DNA from: Deltaproteobacteria bacterium
Lineage (GTDB): Bacteria > Desulfobacterota > Binatia > HRBIN30 > JACQVA1
Reading direction: 5' to 3'
Assembly: GCA_016210005.1 (NCBI GenBank)
Contig: JACQVA010000262.1
Location: 28,617-92,616, forward strand
Length of the DNA: 64,000 nucleotides
Positions 18,484 through 28,189 of the stretch are shown here, piece by piece (positions within the stretch are counted from its first letter, which is position 1; the number at the start of each line of letters is the position of its first letter). The notes under the pieces are model-generated. The model was not told the DNA's origin. It worked only from the letters and a program-made list of their open reading frames with translations, and searched no databases. A program made the position numbers and the translations under genes.

Positions 18484-20346
18484 ATGAACCCTACAATTTC
18501 GACTCTCGACACACTCCGTGCTCGCGCGGCGCGCTTGCGCGCGCACTCGTTGCGCTCGACCGCGGAGGCCGGTTCGGGTCATCCAACCTCGTGCCTCTCG
18601 GCCGCCGACATCGTCGCGGCGCTGTTCTTCGATGTCATGCGCTACGATCCGGCCAACCCGCAGCATCCGGCCGCCGACCGCTTTGTGCTCTCCAAGGGGC
18701 ACGCGGCGCCGCTGCTTTATGCCGCGTGGGCGGAGGCTGGCGCCTTCCCGCCGGAGCGGTTGCTCACCCTGCGGCGCTACGACAGCGAACTGGAAGGACA
18801 CCCGACGCCGCGTTTCTCCGGAACGGTTGGTGCCACGGGATCACTCGGACAGGGCCTTTCGATCGGAGCCGGCCTCGCCCTGAACGCAAAGCACCTCGAG
18901 CGGCTGCCGTACCGCGTCTACGTGCTGCTCGGTGACGGCGAGACGGCGGAAGGCGCGGTGTGGGAAGCCGCGGCCTTCGCCGCTTATTACCGGCTCGACA
19001 ACCTGGTGGCCATCGTCGATGTCAACGCCCTGGGCCAGAGCCAGCGCACGATGTACCAGTGGGATCTCGAATCCTATCGCGCCCGTTTCGCCGCCTTCGG
19101 TTGGCACGCGGTCACCATCGATGGCCACGACCTGGCCGCGATTGTCGAGGCGCTGCGCGCCGCCGCCACCGTGACCGACAAGCCGGTGGCGATCATCGCC
19201 CGCACCGTGAAGGGTAAAGGGGTTTCGTTCCTCGAAGACAAAGACGGCTGGCACGGCAAGCCGCTCAAGAAGGGCGACGAGCTGGAGCGCGCGGTCGCAG
19301 AAGTGATGCAAAACGGCGGCGCGCAACCGCCGGCGCCACGCATCGCATCGCCGCCGGCAGCGCCGGCCCCGGCAGCCGCCAGCAAGCCGGTGGCGCTGCC
19401 GAGCTACAAGCTCGGGCAGGAGGTGGCGACACGCGAGGCCTACGGCAGCGCTCTGGTGAAGCTGGGGGACGTCGATCCGCGTATCGTCGTGCTCGATGGC
19501 GACACCAAGAACTCGACTTTCGCCGAGCGCTTCTTGCAATCCCATCCCGACCGCTATTTCGAGGCCTTCATCGCCGAGCAGAACCTCATCGGGGTCGGTG
19601 TGGGCTTGGCGATTGCGGGCAAGATTCCGTTCCTCTCGAGCTTCGCCTGTTTTCTCACCCGCGGGTTTGACCACATCCGGATGGCGGCGATCTCGCAAGC
19701 CAACCTCAAACTCGCGGGCTCGCACGCCGGGGTCTCGATCGGTGAAGACGGCCCATCGCAAATGGGCTTGGAAGACATTGCCATGATGCGCGCGGTCCCG
19801 GGCTCGGTGGTGTTGTATCCAGCCGATGCCGTCAGCGCCGAGCGCCTGGCCGGCATTGCCGCGGCGGTTACGGGCATTGTCTACTTGCGCCTGAGCCGGC
19901 CCAAGACTCCGGTCTTGTACGCCAACGACGAGCAATTCCCGATCGGCGGCTCGAAGGTGCTGCGCGCAAGCGCACACGATCAGCTCAGCGTGGTGGCGGC
20001 GGGGGTGACGTTGTACGAGGCCCTCAAGGCGCATCAGCAACTGGCCGCCGCGGGCATTCACATCCGCGTGATCGATGCCTACTCGGTGAAACCGATCGAT
20101 CGCCAGGGCCTGCTGCACGCGGCGCGGGCGACCAACAACACCATCATCACCATCGAAGACCATTTCTACGACGCCGGCCTCGGCGACGCAGTCCTCAGCG
20201 CGCTGGCGACCGCTGGCGTGCGCGTGCACAAGCTTGCCGTCGCCACCGTCTCGCGTTCGGGTAAGCCCGCCGAGCTGCTCGCCGCCCACGGCATCGACGC
20301 CGGCGCGATCGTCGCCCTGGCGCGCGAACTGGCCGCCAGCAAATAG
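18484..20346 (+). CDS. tkt: Transketolase
   Basis: Transfers two-carbon ketol units in the pentose phosphate pathway using thiamine diphosphate. 620 residues, shorter than the ~660 of E. coli TktA and closer to the animal-like/archaeal-like class. TPP motif: LLGDGETAEGAVWEAA followed by VDVNALGQS. The N-terminal GSGHPTSCLSAADI and the pyrimidine domain (AEQNLIGVGVGLAIAGKIPF) are intact. A Pro/Ala linker (about residues 278-300) separates N- and C-terminal halves, hinting at descent from a fusion of split subunits. An in-frame TTG lies two codons before the ATG. Confidence 0.93.
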   Translation: MNPTISTLDTLRARAARLRAHSLRSTAEAGSGHPTSCLSAADIVAALFFDVMRYDPANPQHPAADRFVLSKGHAAPLLYAAWAEAGAFPPERLLTLRRYDSELEGHPTPRFSGTVGATGSLGQGLSIGAGLALNAKHLERLPYRVYVLLGDGETAEGAVWEAAAFAAYYRLDNLVAIVDVNALGQSQRTMYQWDLESYRARFAAFGWHAVTIDGHDLAAIVEALRAAATVTDKPVAIIARTVKGKGVSFLEDKDGWHGKPLKKGDELERAVAEVMQNGGAQPPAPRIASPPAAPAPAAASKPVALPSYKLGQEVATREAYGSALVKLGDVDPRIVVLDGDTKNSTFAERFLQSHPDRYFEAFIAEQNLIGVGVGLAIAGKIPFLSSFACFLTRGFDHIRMAAISQANLKLAGSHAGVSIGEDGPSQMGLEDIAMMRAVPGSVVLYPADAVSAERLAGIAAAVTGIVYLRLSRPKTPVLYANDEQFPIGGSKVLRASAHDQLSVVAAGVTLYEALKAHQQLAAAGIHIRVIDAYSVKPIDRQGLLHAARATNNTIITIEDHFYDAGLGDAVLSALATAGVRVHKLAVATVSRSGKPAELLAAHGIDAGAIVALARELAASK

Positions 20347-20443
20347 ACGGGCAGCACACCCTCGGCCCAGCTAATCGCGGGTGCGGGTTTGTGCCCGGCA
20401 CCGCTCAGGAGTACCCTCGACTCCGCTCTCTAGGGTGGCGCTC

Positions 20444-20887
20444 ATGCCGGCGACCTCGCTCAGCCAGGTCATTCCCGTCCTCCAGTTGGCCATCGGGCCG
20501 GTGATTTTGATTTCCGGCATGGGGTTGTTGCTGCTGACGATGACCAATCGGCTCGGGCGTGCCATCGATCGCTCGCGTATTCTCTTCAAAGAACTGCGGT
20601 TGCTCTCGGGCTCGGAGCGCGAGCGTGTGCTGGCGCAGGTGCAGATCCTGTTCCGGCGCGCGCGCCTCATCCGCTTGGCCATCACACTGGCGGCAGCCAG
20701 CGCGATCCTCGCCGGCCTGCTCGTCATCAGCTTGTTCGTAGTCGCACTGCTGCAGCTCGAGCTGGGGCTGCTGATCAGCCTGCTCTTCATCGGATGCATG
20801 GCGGCGCTGGTGGCGTTCATGCAGGACATCCACTTGTCGCTGGTGGCCTTGCGCCTCGAGCTCGGGCACGCGGCCAGCGCCGAGTAA
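20444..20887 (+). CDS. DUF2721 family membrane protein
   Basis: 147 residues with three hydrophobic segments (about 12-32, 78-102, 106-126). The basic helix RLGRAIDRSRILFKELRLLS after the first segment is the family hallmark. Function unknown; the family is common in proteobacteria and cyanobacteria. It stands alone between transketolase and the oppositely oriented trmB. Confidence 0.8.
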   Translation: MPATSLSQVIPVLQLAIGPVILISGMGLLLLTMTNRLGRAIDRSRILFKELRLLSGSERERVLAQVQILFRRARLIRLAITLAAASAILAGLLVISLFVVALLQLELGLLISLLFIGCMAALVAFMQDIHLSLVALRLELGHAASAE

Positions 20888-20913
20888 CGCCCGCGCCTGG
20901 CGATATACGCTCA

Positions 20914-21534
20914 CTACAAGAGTGGCCTTCGAAAACTCGCGCTGTGGATGCCGCTGCCGTGGCTCAGGGCCTTGTGCTCGAAGCGGGTGACCACGGCCAG
21001 CGGGCGGGGCGCGTCATCCGGCTCCAGCTGCGCCGCCAGCAGTGCGGTGACCGCGCCGAAATACGGCGCCACGTCGGTGGCGAAGTAGAGGCGGCCGCCG
21101 CGTATCAGCGTGCGCGCCAGCGCGGCGGCGAAGGCAGCGGTGAACAGCCGGCGCCGATGATGCCGGCGTTTCCACCACGGGTCGGGAAAGTAGACGTGGT
21201 AGGCCGCCACCGACTCGGCCGGGATCAGCGATGCCACCACGCAGGTGGCGTCGGCGCGCAGGACGCGCACGTTGGCGAGGCCGCGGGCCTCGGCCTCGTG
21301 CCTGAGCCGCACGGCGTGCGAGCTGGAGTTCTCGATGGCGAAGAAGTTGCGATCGGGTGCAGCAACCGCAGCGGCAAACAGAAAGGCGCCGCGGCCGGCA
21401 CCGATCTCCACCTCCACCGGCGCAACACGGCCGAAGACGCCGCCCCAGAACTCGTGCGCGCTGATGCCGGACACCGGCAAAGTCGCCGGCTCGGGTGCGG
21501 CCGCGACCGCCGGGTGCCAAGGGCGTTGCGCCAC
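20914..21534 (-). CDS. trmB: tRNA (guanine-N7-)-methyltransferase
   Basis: Methylates G46 of tRNA using SAM. 206 residues. The SAM-binding motif VEIGAGRGAFLFA and the family signature YFPDPWWKRRHHRRRL are clear, and TRFEHKAL near the C-terminus corresponds to the usual TxYE block with Phe in place of Tyr. It lies seven bases downstream of the SDR gene on the same strand, so the two may form an operon. Confidence 0.93.
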   Translation of the reverse strand: MAQRPWHPAVAAAPEPATLPVSGISAHEFWGGVFGRVAPVEVEIGAGRGAFLFAAAVAAPDRNFFAIENSSSHAVRLRHEAEARGLANVRVLRADATCVVASLIPAESVAAYHVYFPDPWWKRRHHRRRLFTAAFAAALARTLIRGGRLYFATDVAPYFGAVTALLAAQLEPDDAPRPLAVVTRFEHKALSHGSGIHSASFRRPLL

Positions 21535-21540
21535 CGGTGA

Positions 21541-22284
21541 TTACCTGGAGCCTTCGAACAGCAGCCGGCCGCCGTCGACCGGCAGCACGACCCCGGTGAT
21601 GTAGTCGGCGCGCGCCAGGAATAGCACCGCCTCGGCGATATCACCCGCGCCTCCTGCGCGCCCGAGCAGGGTGCGCGCGATCTCGCGCTGGCGCTGGGCG
21701 GCGTCGAAATCGTCCGGAAACAGCACCGGGCCGGGAGCGATGCCGTTGACGCGCACAAGCGGTGCCAACTCGATCGCCAGCGCTTGCACCAAGCCGGCGA
21801 CCGCGGCTTTGGCGGCGCAGTACGGCCCGTACTCGGCCCACGGGCGTAAGCCGGCGACGTCGGCCAGCGCGACGATGGCACCGCCGCCGCGCGCCACCAT
21901 CGCCGCACCGGCGCTCTGGGCCGGAAAGAAGAAGGCATCGAGGTTGCCGCGCATCATGTCGTCCCAGTCGCCGTCGCCCGCCTGCGCGATCGGCGTGCGC
22001 CGGAAGACACCGGCATTGGCGACCAGGAGATCGAGGCGGCCGAAGCGGGAGAGGGTGAAGTCGATCAGCGCTTGTGCCTGCGCCGGCCGGCTGACGTCGG
22101 CTTGAAAGCTCTCCGCCTGCACGCTGAACGCGCGCGCGTCTGCCGCGGTGTCCGCCGCCGCCTGCTCTGAGTGATGATAGTTCACAACTACGTGGCAACC
22201 GGCCTGAGCCAGGCGCAGCACCGTGGCCTGTCCCAGCCGGCGTGCGCCACCGGTCACCACCGCAACCGCCTCGCGTACGACCAT
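21541..22284 (-). CDS. Short-chain dehydrogenase/reductase, pteridine-reductase-like
   Basis: 247 residues. The nucleotide-binding motif TGGARRLG (extra Arg, as in pteridine reductases and some FabG paralogues) and the catalytic YCAAKAA (Y-x3-K) are present, as are LVANAG and the C-terminal GVVLPVDGG. NADPH use is likely from the Arg-rich first loop. The substrate cannot be told; a folate/pterin reductase or 3-oxoacyl-ACP reductase are the two main options. Co-oriented with trmB. Confidence 0.87.
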   Translation of the reverse strand: MVVREAVAVVTGGARRLGQATVLRLAQAGCHVVVNYHHSEQAAADTAADARAFSVQAESFQADVSRPAQAQALIDFTLSRFGRLDLLVANAGVFRRTPIAQAGDGDWDDMMRGNLDAFFFPAQSAGAAMVARGGGAIVALADVAGLRPWAEYGPYCAAKAAVAGLVQALAIELAPLVRVNGIAPGPVLFPDDFDAAQRQREIARTLLGRAGGAGDIAEAVLFLARADYITGVVLPVDGGRLLFEGSR

Positions 22285-22295
22285 GGCAAAACGCC

Positions 22296-22922
22296 TCAGT
22301 CGCCACCGTCGTCGGCGGCGGGCTCGCCGGCTACGGCTTCAGCGCTCTCGGCGGTGATGTCCGAGCCGGCCTCTTCGTTCTGCCGCGCCGGCTCCACAAT
22401 TTCGTCGGGCAGTAATGCCGCCCCCGGCCCTTGTGGCTGTTCGTCGAACTCGTCGAGCGCAGTTTCGGACAACTCCTCCGCTACTGGCGGCTCACTGCTA
22501 ACGGCGTCGAGCGGCACCGGCTCGATCGCGCGCAGTTGCTCCTGCAACGCGCCGAGCTCTCGCAGCGGCTGCGAGATCGGTGCACCGAGTGGGGCCGCGC
22601 GATCCTTCTTGACGGCGCCCACTGACAATTCGCCGGCAGCGCCGCCGGCGCCGACGCTGTCGTACACCGAGCCGGCTCCCAGCTCCGAAACCGGACCGCT
22701 ATGCATGCTGCGCCCCCTGCCGTCGCGCACCGGCCGCGAATGCATCGAGCCGACGCTGCCTTCATGCACGCTCAGGCTGCCGCGGCGAACGCTGCCGGCG
22801 GCCTCGGACACCGGCGCCGCCGCCTGCGCCAACGCCCGCGCCTGCCCCTCTGTCACTTCGGCAGCCGCCGGTTGTAGCAGGAGACCGGCAAACGAGACGA
22901 CAACCACGAACCCGTAGCGCAC
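22296..22922 (-). CDS. Exported low-complexity protein of unknown function
   Basis: 208 residues with a signal peptide (MRYGFVVVVSFAGLLLQPAA, cleavage near AAAEV). The mature part has a repeated Ser/Gly/Arg motif (SVRRGSLSVHEGSVGSMHS, RSMHSGPVSELGAGSVYDSV) of about 15-residue period, then an acidic tail rich in Glu, Asp and Pro. No family recognised. It starts just downstream of nothing on its strand and ends 12 bases before the SDR gene; it could be translated with it. The low complexity means this call rests on signal peptide and position. Confidence 0.5.
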   Translation of the reverse strand: MRYGFVVVVSFAGLLLQPAAAEVTEGQARALAQAAAPVSEAAGSVRRGSLSVHEGSVGSMHSRPVRDGRGRSMHSGPVSELGAGSVYDSVGAGGAAGELSVGAVKKDRAAPLGAPISQPLRELGALQEQLRAIEPVPLDAVSSEPPVAEELSETALDEFDEQPQGPGAALLPDEIVEPARQNEEAGSDITAESAEAVAGEPAADDGGD

Positions 22923-22975
22923 GCCCCGAGCGTAGCCAGCGCGGCACAGGGGTGCAAGCCTGCGGCGTGCGTGCT

Positions 22976-23305
22976 ATGAAGCCCGCACTAGCCGGCCAGC
23001 GAATGCCCTTCGTCAACGACAAGCGCCTGTATCTGCGGCTCGGCGATCGGGTGAATCATCTCAACTACAGCCAGTGGGGTCAGGGCGTGGTGGTGGAGGA
23101 GATGACCTCGACGGTCCCTGGCGGCACCTGCCTGGTGCGCATCGACTTCCAGGACGGGCGGCAGCGCACTTTCAACAACGACATGGACAACGAGATGTGC
23201 GGTTACTACTTCGGCCTGCGCAAATTCTGGGAGTTCGACCCGCAAACCTTCGAGCCCACGGTGCGCCAGCGCCGCCGCCAGCCGCGCCGGCTCACTTCGC
23301 GCTGA
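22976..23305 (+). CDS. DUF3553-like small protein
   Basis: About 109 residues with an SH3-like beta-barrel core: LRLGDRVNHLNYSQWGQGVV, then LVRIDFQDGRQRTFNNDMDN. This is the pattern of DUF3553 and CarD/UvrD-C-like Tudor folds that follow 'GDRVxHxxxGxGxV'. The C-terminus is basic (RQRRRQPRRL), consistent with nucleic-acid contact, which is an inference. Start uncertain: ATG at 22976 or 23003. It points toward the BREX island, whose last gene is convergent. Confidence 0.6.
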   Translation: MKPALAGQRMPFVNDKRLYLRLGDRVNHLNYSQWGQGVVVEEMTSTVPGGTCLVRIDFQDGRQRTFNNDMDNEMCGYYFGLRKFWEFDPQTFEPTVRQRRRQPRRLTSR

Positions 23306-23388
23306 ACGACTGCGATTGAGGCCCCGCGCTGTGCACGCCTCGCGCCTTCCTGCCTCCACGCGGCGGTGTACGCCGGTGCCGGCCGGAA

Positions 23389-23499
<111 letters not shown>

Positions 23500-25536
23500 T
23501 CAATTCAACCCCAGCGCCTTCATCGCCGCCATGAGCGGATCTCCGTAGAAGATCGGGTCTACTCGCTCCATGATGTCGGCCGACACTTCGAGAAAATGGC
23601 GCTTGTTCTCAATCGGGATCAGGGCACGTCGAGCCCCGTTCTCCATGCCGATTTGAAGCGCCTCGGACAACGAACGCACGGGCTTCAAGTTGCCTTGAAT
23701 GCTGAGGTCGCCCAGTACGACCAGGGCGGGCAAGCCTGAATGCTTCTTGAGCGCCGAATGGATGGCGACCACCAGCGCGATCCCCGCATCGCACGAGACG
23801 CGGTTCGTGAGCAGGTCGATCGCCTCGACGTGGAAGTCCGTGACATCGAAGGCTTGCGCAATGCCCATGTTCACTTTGTGCCCTTGAATGTATGCGAACG
23901 CCCGCTGGATGGCCTCCTTCATCGTGCTGTCCAAGCCACCGGCCACCTTGAGCTTGCCGGTGCCCGGTGAGCAGCCCACCTCGATGCGATACAAGCCCAC
24001 CTTGCCTTGGTCATCCACCGAGGCCGCGTACACCGACCCCGGCGCCAGCGGATCACTGGAAATCAGCCCCCGGCCACCCTCTTCCGGCACACCGACGTAA
24101 CGCTCCTCCCGGGTCTCGTTGTCGATGTACGAGAATGAGGTCTGGTGGTACTCGAAGGAGCCCATCTTCTTGAGCTGTTCTTTCACGCGGCGCCGGCCTT
24201 CGAGCGCGATCTCCAGCAGCTCCGCCAGCTCCTCCTTCTGCACCTCGCCATCCGGGTGAAGCAGCTTGGCCAAACCCGCGACCGTCTTTCGCACGGCCTT
24301 CACGTCGCGGGCGTTCAGATGAGCGCCGAGCGAGAAGTGATGGTCCGTAATCTCGGCGAAGTTGTGCCGTCGCAGCTCGCGCAACGCCTCGGCCAGGTAG
24401 TCGACGATGAACCCGTAGTGGTCAGTGAAGAACTCGATCCGCATCTTCGGCACCTCCCAACCCGGGAGGTAGAAGTGAATGCGGTCGAGGAAGGCCATGT
24501 CTTCCCGAATCACATCGGGCATCGGCAGGAAGAGGTGCGACGATCGCACCATCACCTCGACCGGCTGATTCGTGTTGCCGAACATGGCGACTGACGCGAT
24601 GCCCGAGAGCGCCTCCTTGCCCCGGGCGAAGGTGCCGGACTCGCAGTACGTCTTCAGCGTTGTCACCACCTCCTTGGGCATTTTCTGAAGGTCGGCCACT
24701 TCGTCGAAGGCCACCGCATCCCACAAACCGACCAGCCCCATCTTCCCGCTCGCCATGTTGTAGAAGAGGTTGGCGACGGTCGTTGGCCCCGTGAGCAGGA
24801 TCACGTACGGACTCAGCTCCTGGTACGCATACGATTTGCCGGTTCCTCGCGGACCAAGCTCCACCAAGTTGAAGTTCGCCTCGCACAACGGAATCAGCCG
24901 AGTCAGGAAGAGTAGCTTGAGCCGCCGGCTGAAGTGCGACGGCTCCAGCCCGATGCTGCGGATCAGGAGATCGATCCATTCGTCGGCGCGGAACTCCCGG
25001 CGCCGCTGCCGGTAATCGTCGAGATCAAACGTTCCGAGCTGGATCGGCTTCAGGTCATCGATCCAGAACGGGCTCCGCTTCCCCTTCGCCTCTTCGTCGT
25101 ACTCGTGGCGCAGGTTCACCTGCGCCCAGATGCCACCCATGAGCAGCCGGTCGTACTCGCGGACATACCGCTCGGGAATGTGCACGTGCTTGTGCCCGAA
25201 GTTGACGAACTCGGCCCAGTATTTGTCGTCGTCGGAGAGATACCGGACCTTCACCTTGTCGATCAGCGTGTGCCGGCCCTTCTCCCGCACGAACGATTGC
25301 GCTTTGTTCGCCTCGTCCGGCCGCACGAAGTTTTCGGCGATCGTGCTGTTGACGAGCCGGAGCCCCGCCTCGATGGCCTGCTGATCGTCAGTGGCGCAGT
25401 ACTTCCCGAGGAGATACTCCAGCACGAACACCGGCACATTGGCGCCGACCTTGACCTTGCGGACGAGATCCTTCCGCACGACACGGCCGCCGAAGACGTC
25501 GTTGGCCTTCCGATCCAGGTCTGCGCGTTCAGTCAT
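23500..25536 (-). CDS. brxL: BREX protein BrxL (Lon-like AAA+ protein)
   Basis: Effector-side component of type-1-like BREX phage defence. 678 residues. An N-terminal domain (MTERADLDRKANDVFGGRVV) precedes an AAA+ core with Walker A GPRGTGKS (residues 228-235) and Walker B VAFDEVADL. The C-terminal part is Lon-protease-like (VSCDAGIALVVAI, GDLSIQGNLKPVRSLSEA). At the places of the Lon Ser-Lys dyad I read Asp and Ser, so protease activity is unlikely. Last gene of the BREX operon, 11 bases after pglZ, and directly followed by a lysS remnant. Confidence 0.93.
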   Translation of the reverse strand: MTERADLDRKANDVFGGRVVRKDLVRKVKVGANVPVFVLEYLLGKYCATDDQQAIEAGLRLVNSTIAENFVRPDEANKAQSFVREKGRHTLIDKVKVRYLSDDDKYWAEFVNFGHKHVHIPERYVREYDRLLMGGIWAQVNLRHEYDEEAKGKRSPFWIDDLKPIQLGTFDLDDYRQRRREFRADEWIDLLIRSIGLEPSHFSRRLKLLFLTRLIPLCEANFNLVELGPRGTGKSYAYQELSPYVILLTGPTTVANLFYNMASGKMGLVGLWDAVAFDEVADLQKMPKEVVTTLKTYCESGTFARGKEALSGIASVAMFGNTNQPVEVMVRSSHLFLPMPDVIREDMAFLDRIHFYLPGWEVPKMRIEFFTDHYGFIVDYLAEALRELRRHNFAEITDHHFSLGAHLNARDVKAVRKTVAGLAKLLHPDGEVQKEELAELLEIALEGRRRVKEQLKKMGSFEYHQTSFSYIDNETREERYVGVPEEGGRGLISSDPLAPGSVYAASVDDQGKVGLYRIEVGCSPGTGKLKVAGGLDSTMKEAIQRAFAYIQGHKVNMGIAQAFDVTDFHVEAIDLLTNRVSCDAGIALVVAIHSALKKHSGLPALVVLGDLSIQGNLKPVRSLSEALQIGMENGARRALIPIENKRHFLEVSADIMERVDPIFYGDPLMAAMKALGLN

Positions 25537-25547
25537 GCCCTCGTCTC

Positions 25548-28157
25548 CTAGATCCCGATCGCCACTTCTACATCGTCCAGCCGCTTCAGTTCCACCTGTG
25601 AGGCGGCATCCAGGATGTGGACGGAGACGATCTTCATGTCGGCGTCGGCGGGCAACATGAGCGTGATGGCATTCGGCTTGTCCTTTCGGAGGACGATTTC
25701 CTGCGTGCCGTCCTCGAACCCATATCCTGCCATCACCGCCGACCCGATGTCCTTCTTGTTGGCGCGTACCACGGCTTTCACCCGTTTTTCCTCAGCCCCG
25801 AAGAACTCGGTCAGCGAGTAGGTCGCCGTCACCGAGAAGAACCGAGTTGCGATCCGGGGACGTTCCATCGTCAAGGCGATCACGGCCTGGCCCGCCGGAA
25901 CGGCATCGCGCTTCGCCTTCACCACGGCAACCGGAATGATCAACTCCTGCAGGGAGGCAGCACCGTGGAAGAACGATTCCGAGCCGCCCGCCTTGAAGCA
26001 CGCCAGGCTGCGGGGCAAGGCCAACTCAAGGTCGCCGCCCAGCCCCACCCGGCTCGCTGGCACGCGCACAAATCCGTCAGCACTGCTTCCGCCCTTCCCA
26101 ATCCAGACGCGTCGATGCAGATCGGCGGTATCGCCACCGGGTGGATCGATCTTCATTCCACTTTCGATCGCCTCGCCAAACAGATGGCCATGGTCCGCGG
26201 TGATCACCACGTCGGTCACGTCAAGAGACGCCAGTCTGCGCACGCCTTTGCGCAGCTTGTCGAGCACTTCGTCCATGTACCGGCGCGCCTCGTCTTCGTC
26301 CTCGGCACTCTCGCCGCGGCGGTCGATTTCTTGTGAGGTCACCAACACGAAGTCAGCCGCGCTGATTTCATCGCGCAGCTTCTTCGACGGTTTGATGAGC
26401 TCGTTGAGCTTCACATCGACCACCTTGCCGCCGACGCGGTCCCGCAAATGCTTCACCCGACCGGCTCGGTCCTTGAGGATGTTCCCGCCGATCTTCAAGG
26501 CGACCTTGCCAGCACCTGCTTCGACCAACTCCGCGCCATGGTCGGCCCCGGGCAGCAGAGCCGACATCCCGACCTCCGTGATCGTCGGAAGCTGGGCGAT
26601 GCCGGGGATGAGCTTGACCTCAAGCTCATCCCCAAGCCCGTCAACGAACTCGCGCCCCATTTCGAATCGCATCGCGTCGACCCAAATGTAGGCTGGTTTC
26701 CCCTTCGATTCCTTTCCCGATTTCGTGAGGGGCGCGACGAGGTTCGGAAAGATCTTCTCCTGATGCAGTACGTCCGCGACCGAGAAGTCGGCGGCGTCCA
26801 GCGCTGCAGTGAAGGCTTCGGCGCAGAGCGCGACGGCGTCCATGTATTGCTGCCGCGCGCGGTGGATGACCTGCTCGATGAGGTCGTGCTCACCACCGAT
26901 CTCCAGATCGAAGATCGCGAACTGACGCTCCAAATGCCGGTGGTAGGTATCGAGCAGGCACCACGGTTCCGAGCCCGCAACGTATGCCTTCACAAACGCT
27001 GCAGGTGTCTTCGCCACGTTCTTCAGCTCCGCTTTGAGTCGGGCCGCAGTGAGAATCACGAGCGCAGCCGTCTCGATGAGCGACCAGCGCAGCTGGTTCG
27101 TTGGCTCTTCCGTGGACCAAAATGAACGCTTGCGTTGCTCGGCCAGATCGCGTGCGCGCTCCGGAGTCCCGTCAAACACGGTCTGCTCGGCGTGGCGCAG
27201 CAACTTCTCCTCGACCGACGGGAATGTTTCGATGCCGGCCAAGCATTGCGCCTCAAGGTTCAAACTGCCGATTGCGACCTCAGCATCAACCTCGCGAGCG
27301 GCAGCGACGTATGCCTCTCGGTAGTCAGAGCGGCGACGCCACGTCTGACACACCTTCGTGGCCATCGCCATGTGGTGGTCGCGCGCAGGCAACCCAGCGG
27401 ATTCGAACTCCGGCACCGTTCCGCCGCGAGCACGCACTGCGGCAACGAACTCGCTCAGCAGCAAGACCCTTCGCAGGGCGTGGCGTGCGGCAGTGATGGA
27501 GCCGTTGGCATCAACCGCGACGCCGAGTTCGGATGCAAGCAGGAGTGCGATTTCCGGGAGGGCCTGCTTCGACGCAGTGGCTGCGTCGTGCTTCTCGGAT
27601 GCGGCGAACATCAGCGCGACATCTTCCACCGATGCGGTGCCGAAGATCAGCTTCACAGCCCCCGATCCGACTGCCGCCGATTGTTCGGCAAGGCGGTCCA
27701 GATCTTCGAGCGTGAGGATGCCCTGCTCGACTTGTCGAGCGACGTCGCCGGCGCGGTCTGGCGCGAGGTCCTTGAACACCCGCTCTGCGATGACTTTCAG
27801 GCGTGTGTTGCGCTGCCACGGGTTGGCGCCGGGCTCGATCACGTGGCCCGCGCTCTCCGCTTCGATCAGGGCGTAGTGCGTCTCGCGGCGATCCATCGGC
27901 ATGTAGACGAGCACATGCGGCGGCACGGTGCGTTCCGGTCGCGGATGGCCATCGGTATCGACAAATTCGAGTAGCGGCTCGAGCTGGGCGCGCAGCTCGA
28001 AAAAGCTGCCACAAAATCGGATGACAGTCGCGTCCGGCACGGTGATCTGCTCAGCGACGTGCACGTAGGAGCGTTCCGGGTCGTACCAGACTACGATGCC
28101 GGCGTCGTGCACCTGTTTGGTGACCAAGGAAACGACCGCGTCAGCGACTCTGCCCAT
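25548..28157 (-). CDS. pglZ: BREX phosphatase-domain protein PglZ
   Basis: Alkaline-phosphatase-superfamily core protein shared by all BREX types. From the ATG at 28157 (MGRVADAVVSLVTKQ) it is 869 residues; an open frame runs 69 bases further but overlaps the PIN gene. Metal-site motifs of the superfamily are visible in YIWVDAMRFEMG and VVITADHGHLFGE. The C-terminal domain (RFFSVTATYSLTEFFGAEEK) is typical of PglZ. In this operon it is separated from pglX by inserted small genes (DUF433, antitoxin, PIN toxin). Confidence 0.93.
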   Translation of the reverse strand: MGRVADAVVSLVTKQVHDAGIVVWYDPERSYVHVAEQITVPDATVIRFCGSFFELRAQLEPLLEFVDTDGHPRPERTVPPHVLVYMPMDRRETHYALIEAESAGHVIEPGANPWQRNTRLKVIAERVFKDLAPDRAGDVARQVEQGILTLEDLDRLAEQSAAVGSGAVKLIFGTASVEDVALMFAASEKHDAATASKQALPEIALLLASELGVAVDANGSITAARHALRRVLLLSEFVAAVRARGGTVPEFESAGLPARDHHMAMATKVCQTWRRRSDYREAYVAAAREVDAEVAIGSLNLEAQCLAGIETFPSVEEKLLRHAEQTVFDGTPERARDLAEQRKRSFWSTEEPTNQLRWSLIETAALVILTAARLKAELKNVAKTPAAFVKAYVAGSEPWCLLDTYHRHLERQFAIFDLEIGGEHDLIEQVIHRARQQYMDAVALCAEAFTAALDAADFSVADVLHQEKIFPNLVAPLTKSGKESKGKPAYIWVDAMRFEMGREFVDGLGDELEVKLIPGIAQLPTITEVGMSALLPGADHGAELVEAGAGKVALKIGGNILKDRAGRVKHLRDRVGGKVVDVKLNELIKPSKKLRDEISAADFVLVTSQEIDRRGESAEDEDEARRYMDEVLDKLRKGVRRLASLDVTDVVITADHGHLFGEAIESGMKIDPPGGDTADLHRRVWIGKGGSSADGFVRVPASRVGLGGDLELALPRSLACFKAGGSESFFHGAASLQELIIPVAVVKAKRDAVPAGQAVIALTMERPRIATRFFSVTATYSLTEFFGAEEKRVKAVVRANKKDIGSAVMAGYGFEDGTQEIVLRKDKPNAITLMLPADADMKIVSVHILDAASQVELKRLDDVEVAIGI

Positions 28158-28189
28158 GGGAGGAACGAGATCTCTGAAGAGTGTTTGTC

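Noticed and set aside
18841..20289. 482-codon frame antisense to transketolase
   Set aside because: Shadow frame; the sense strand has all transketolase motifs.
27385..27425. tRNA-like T-arm (GGAGTTCGAATCC on the minus strand)
   Set aside because: It lies inside the pglZ coding sequence (PEFESAG) and no acceptor stem, anticodon arm or D-arm can be formed around it.
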